Assembly: GCF_001887355.1 (NCBI RefSeq)
Contig: NZ_MPIN01000007.1
Span: 497,535-561,534 of the forward strand
Reading direction: 5' to 3'
DNA: 64,000 nt
DNA from: Cystobacter ferrugineus
GTDB taxonomy: Bacteria > Myxococcota > Myxococcia > Myxococcales > Myxococcaceae
The notes under the pieces are model-generated. The model was given only the letters and a program-made list of their open reading frames with translations, was not told the origin of the DNA and made no database searches. Shown one piece after another: positions 62,674 to 64,000 of this stretch. Every line of letters begins with the position of its first letter. Position 1 is the stretch's first letter. Position numbers and translations under genes: made by a program.

Positions 62674-62705
62674 GGGAAGTTCTCTCCAGGAGTAGGGAAC
62701 TTCCC
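62674..62705. promoter_or_regulatory. Two palindromic operator-like sites of the XRE regulator
   Basis: GGGAAGTTCTC (62674-62684, one mismatch) and GGGAACTTCCC (62695-62705, perfect) are the same 11-base palindrome, placed exactly 21 bases apart, i.e. two helical turns on one DNA face. They lie about 100 bases before the XRE gene. This is the classic layout for autoregulation by a dimeric helix-turn-helix repressor. Confidence 0.55.
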
Positions 62706-62800
62706 TCCGGTGCTCGATGTGACACGGCGAGAGCCCGAACTTGTCTCTTGAGGGTGTCGCCTGGAGCACGCACCCTCAATGGCGAATTCAGGAGGGCTCT

Positions 62801-63301
62801 ATGGGCTATCAAGAAGACTGCATCAGGGATCGATGGGTACGGTGTGGAAAGCGAATCGAACGGGAGCGGAAACGCGCTGGGCTGACGCAGGAGGAGGCTG
62901 CCGAACGCGCGGGCCTGAGCCGCCGGACATGGGTCCGGGTAGAAGCGGCAGAACCTGGCCCCAACGGAATGCCCAGGGTCCCGGACCAGCAGACGCTTGA
63001 GAGAATCGCGTCAGCACTCGGTGTGCCACTGGAGGTCATCGACATCCCTCCAGTGCCGCCACCACCGCCGTTGCCTCCAGGCGCAGAAGTGATCCCGGGG
63101 TCAGGTGGGCACGCGTGGGCTTTCAACATACCTAAGGGGTACATGCCGCGACTCGTGCAGCACCGTCTCAATGCAATGGATCCAATCGACATTCTCGATG
63201 TTCCGCCGAGGGATCCAGAGAGACCGATGCCGACGGCCAGCGAAATGGTCGTTTACAAGGTCATCCGCGAGGACGGCTCCATCGGATTCATTAGCAGTTG
63301 A
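62801..63301 (+). CDS. XRE-family helix-turn-helix regulator
   Basis: 166 residues. HTH about 12-77: WVRCGKRIERERKRAGLTQE, EAAERAGLSRRTWVRVEAAE, and LERIASALGVPLEVI. A run of prolines (PPVPPPPPLPPG) links to a C-terminal part (HAWAFNIPKGYMPRLVQHRL to EMVVYKVIREDGSIGFISS) that I do not recognise, perhaps a dimer or ligand part. Perfect AGGAGG before ATG 62801. Probably a phage-type or element regulator. Palindromic operators lie upstream. Confidence 0.8.
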   Translation: MGYQEDCIRDRWVRCGKRIERERKRAGLTQEEAAERAGLSRRTWVRVEAAEPGPNGMPRVPDQQTLERIASALGVPLEVIDIPPVPPPPPLPPGAEVIPGSGGHAWAFNIPKGYMPRLVQHRLNAMDPIDILDVPPRDPERPMPTASEMVVYKVIREDGSIGFISS

Positions 63302-63323
63302 TGGGTCCACCAGTATCGCGCCA

Positions 63324-63842
63324 TCAGGTGTCCTGCTTCTTCGGATTTCCGCTCTCGAGTGCTCGCGTGGATGGTTGACGTTCCTTGGGCGTCAGCTTCG
63401 CGAGCATGCTCTTAGGCACCAAATCGAGGTCTGGCGCGAGAGCGTGGAGTTCCTGTTTGAGTGCGGTGAGCTTCTCGCCTGCTCCTGGGTACTTCTCGCT
63501 CCCGTACAGGTCATCAATGTAGTGCTCGTAGGCATCCGCCAGCTTTCGCGCGACTTCGAAAATGCGTGGACCGAGCGGGAATCTTTCCTGAGCAACGGCT
63601 TGTCTGAGTTCGACCAGCCGCGTACCAAATGCGTCGCCTGCCGCCTGGAGACTTTGGTTCGTGATAAGTCGCTCCTCAAATCGGTCCGGCGCAGCGTCTA
63701 CTTGGTAGACAGCCGCGAACACTCTCTTCAGTGCCTCGATGTGCGCGCGAGTGATCTCCGTCGCTAGCCCGGATCGATCACAAAGGGAGGGAACACCGCG
63801 TAGCGACCGGCCGATAACTGGAGAGTTCTCAAGGCTTTCCAC
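63324..63842 (-). pseudogene. Gene with N-terminus cut by the IS1380-type insertion
   Basis: The frame of 172 codons starts inside the insertion sequence (its first about 25 codons read IS DNA) and becomes protein-like from EITRAHIEALKRVFAAVYQV, near 63765, onward: QSLQAAGDAFGTRLVELRQA, ARKLADAYEHYIDDLYGSE, to KLTPKERQPSTRALESG. The helical domain is unknown to me. The 5' end of the original gene is absent, so this is either a truncated relic or a chimera expressed from the IS. Confidence 0.6.
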
Positions 63843-63864
63843 CCATCGGAAGGAGCTACGCGGT
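63795..63864 (+). promoter_or_regulatory. Long-range inverted repeat covering the transposase start
   Basis: ACCGCGTAGC (63795-63804) pairs perfectly with GCTACGCGGT (63855-63864), which covers the end of the GGAAGGAG ribosome site and the start of the GTG codon. In transcripts entering from outside the IS the start would be sequestered, a known way of preventing activation by read-through. Confidence 0.45.
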
Positions 63865-64000
63865 GAAAACAGAGCGTAACGCGAAGCAGGTCGAGTTCGA
63901 CAGCGTGGGAAGGAGGAAACTGGTGGCGGCGTTCGACGGCGAGCACATCTCGTCGGATGGAGGGCTGGCGCTGTTGCACCGAACGGACCAGCGGTTCGAG
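63863..64000 (+). mobile_element. IS1380-family transposase, N-terminal part, cut by window end
   Basis: GTG 63863 with GGAAGGAG upstream opens VKTERNAKQVEFDSVGRRKL, then VAAFDGEHISSDGGLALLHR, running off the window after 46 codons. The motifs V-x-A-x-F-D-G-x-x-(I)-S-S-D-(A/G)-G begin IS1380-type DDE transposases, usually about 430-470 residues. The IS left end must lie between about 63765 and 63795, but I could not define its inverted repeat or a target duplication. Confidence 0.75.

Overview
The window looks like chromosome of a high-GC, fruiting-type myxobacterium, probably Cystobacterineae (Archangium/Cystobacter/Melittangium-like). This is inferred from the strong third-position GC bias, a large Ser/Thr kinase fused to an ATPase and TPR region, many lipoproteins, SitA-like lipoprotein toxins, Cys-rich secreted hydrolases and self-contained sensor kinases. 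No rRNA, intact tRNA or CRISPR array is present.

Layout. (1) 1-7531, minus strand: a tightly coupled unit of CotH-like kinase, VTC-type polyphosphate polymerase domain, phosphate-type porin, thymidylate-kinase-like protein with a novel repeat tail, a DUF4956 membrane protein and a lipoprotein cut by the window edge. (2) 7827-11789: giant PknK-like kinase/ATPase/TPR protein. (3) 11919-13933: SitA-like lipoprotein toxin with an overlapping immunity gene. (4) 14322-18649: RND efflux adaptor and pump, followed by a clear terminator. (5) 19046-34660: secreted beta-glucan degradation (GH16, two GH3 enzymes) interleaved with FadD, an OPT transporter and a sensor histidine kinase. (6) 34741-42740: peptide-binding lipoprotein, stand-alone CheB, an eight-repeat CARDB lipoprotein and an unknown 589-residue protein. 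(7) 42884-49761: a lower-GC HEPN-like protein and a catabolic/redox cluster (SIP, two SDRs, enoyl-CoA hydratase, alpha/beta hydrolase) with AraC-type regulators, one of them deleted internally. (8) 49940-53268: a small Cys-rich secreted protein and a LytS/LytTR two-component operon with two small envelope genes.

(9) 53269-60548 is a gene graveyard with living cassettes: an AraC gene with an amber stop, several remnants of one transposase family, a LanM (lanthipeptide synthetase) fragment, GcdH and RibD-type reductase fragments, an apparently leaderless Imm-5-like immunity gene, an intact DUF1028 protein, small lipoproteins, and a frameshifted lipoprotein toxin next to an intact SMI1/KNR4 immunity gene. 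(10) 60571-64000 is the end of an integrated element: a PIN-like protein, a decayed tyrosine recombinase, the 3' half of a tRNA-Asn gene (likely att site), an XRE regulator with two palindromic operators, and an IS1380-type transposase running off the window whose insertion has clipped a neighbouring gene.

The strongest leads are the CotH-VTC-porin-TMK-repeat-DUF4956 unit, and the accumulation of immunity genes (SMI1, Imm-5-like, SitI-like) beside intact, broken or absent toxins within transposon debris. All family names come from reading the protein sequences; no database search was run.
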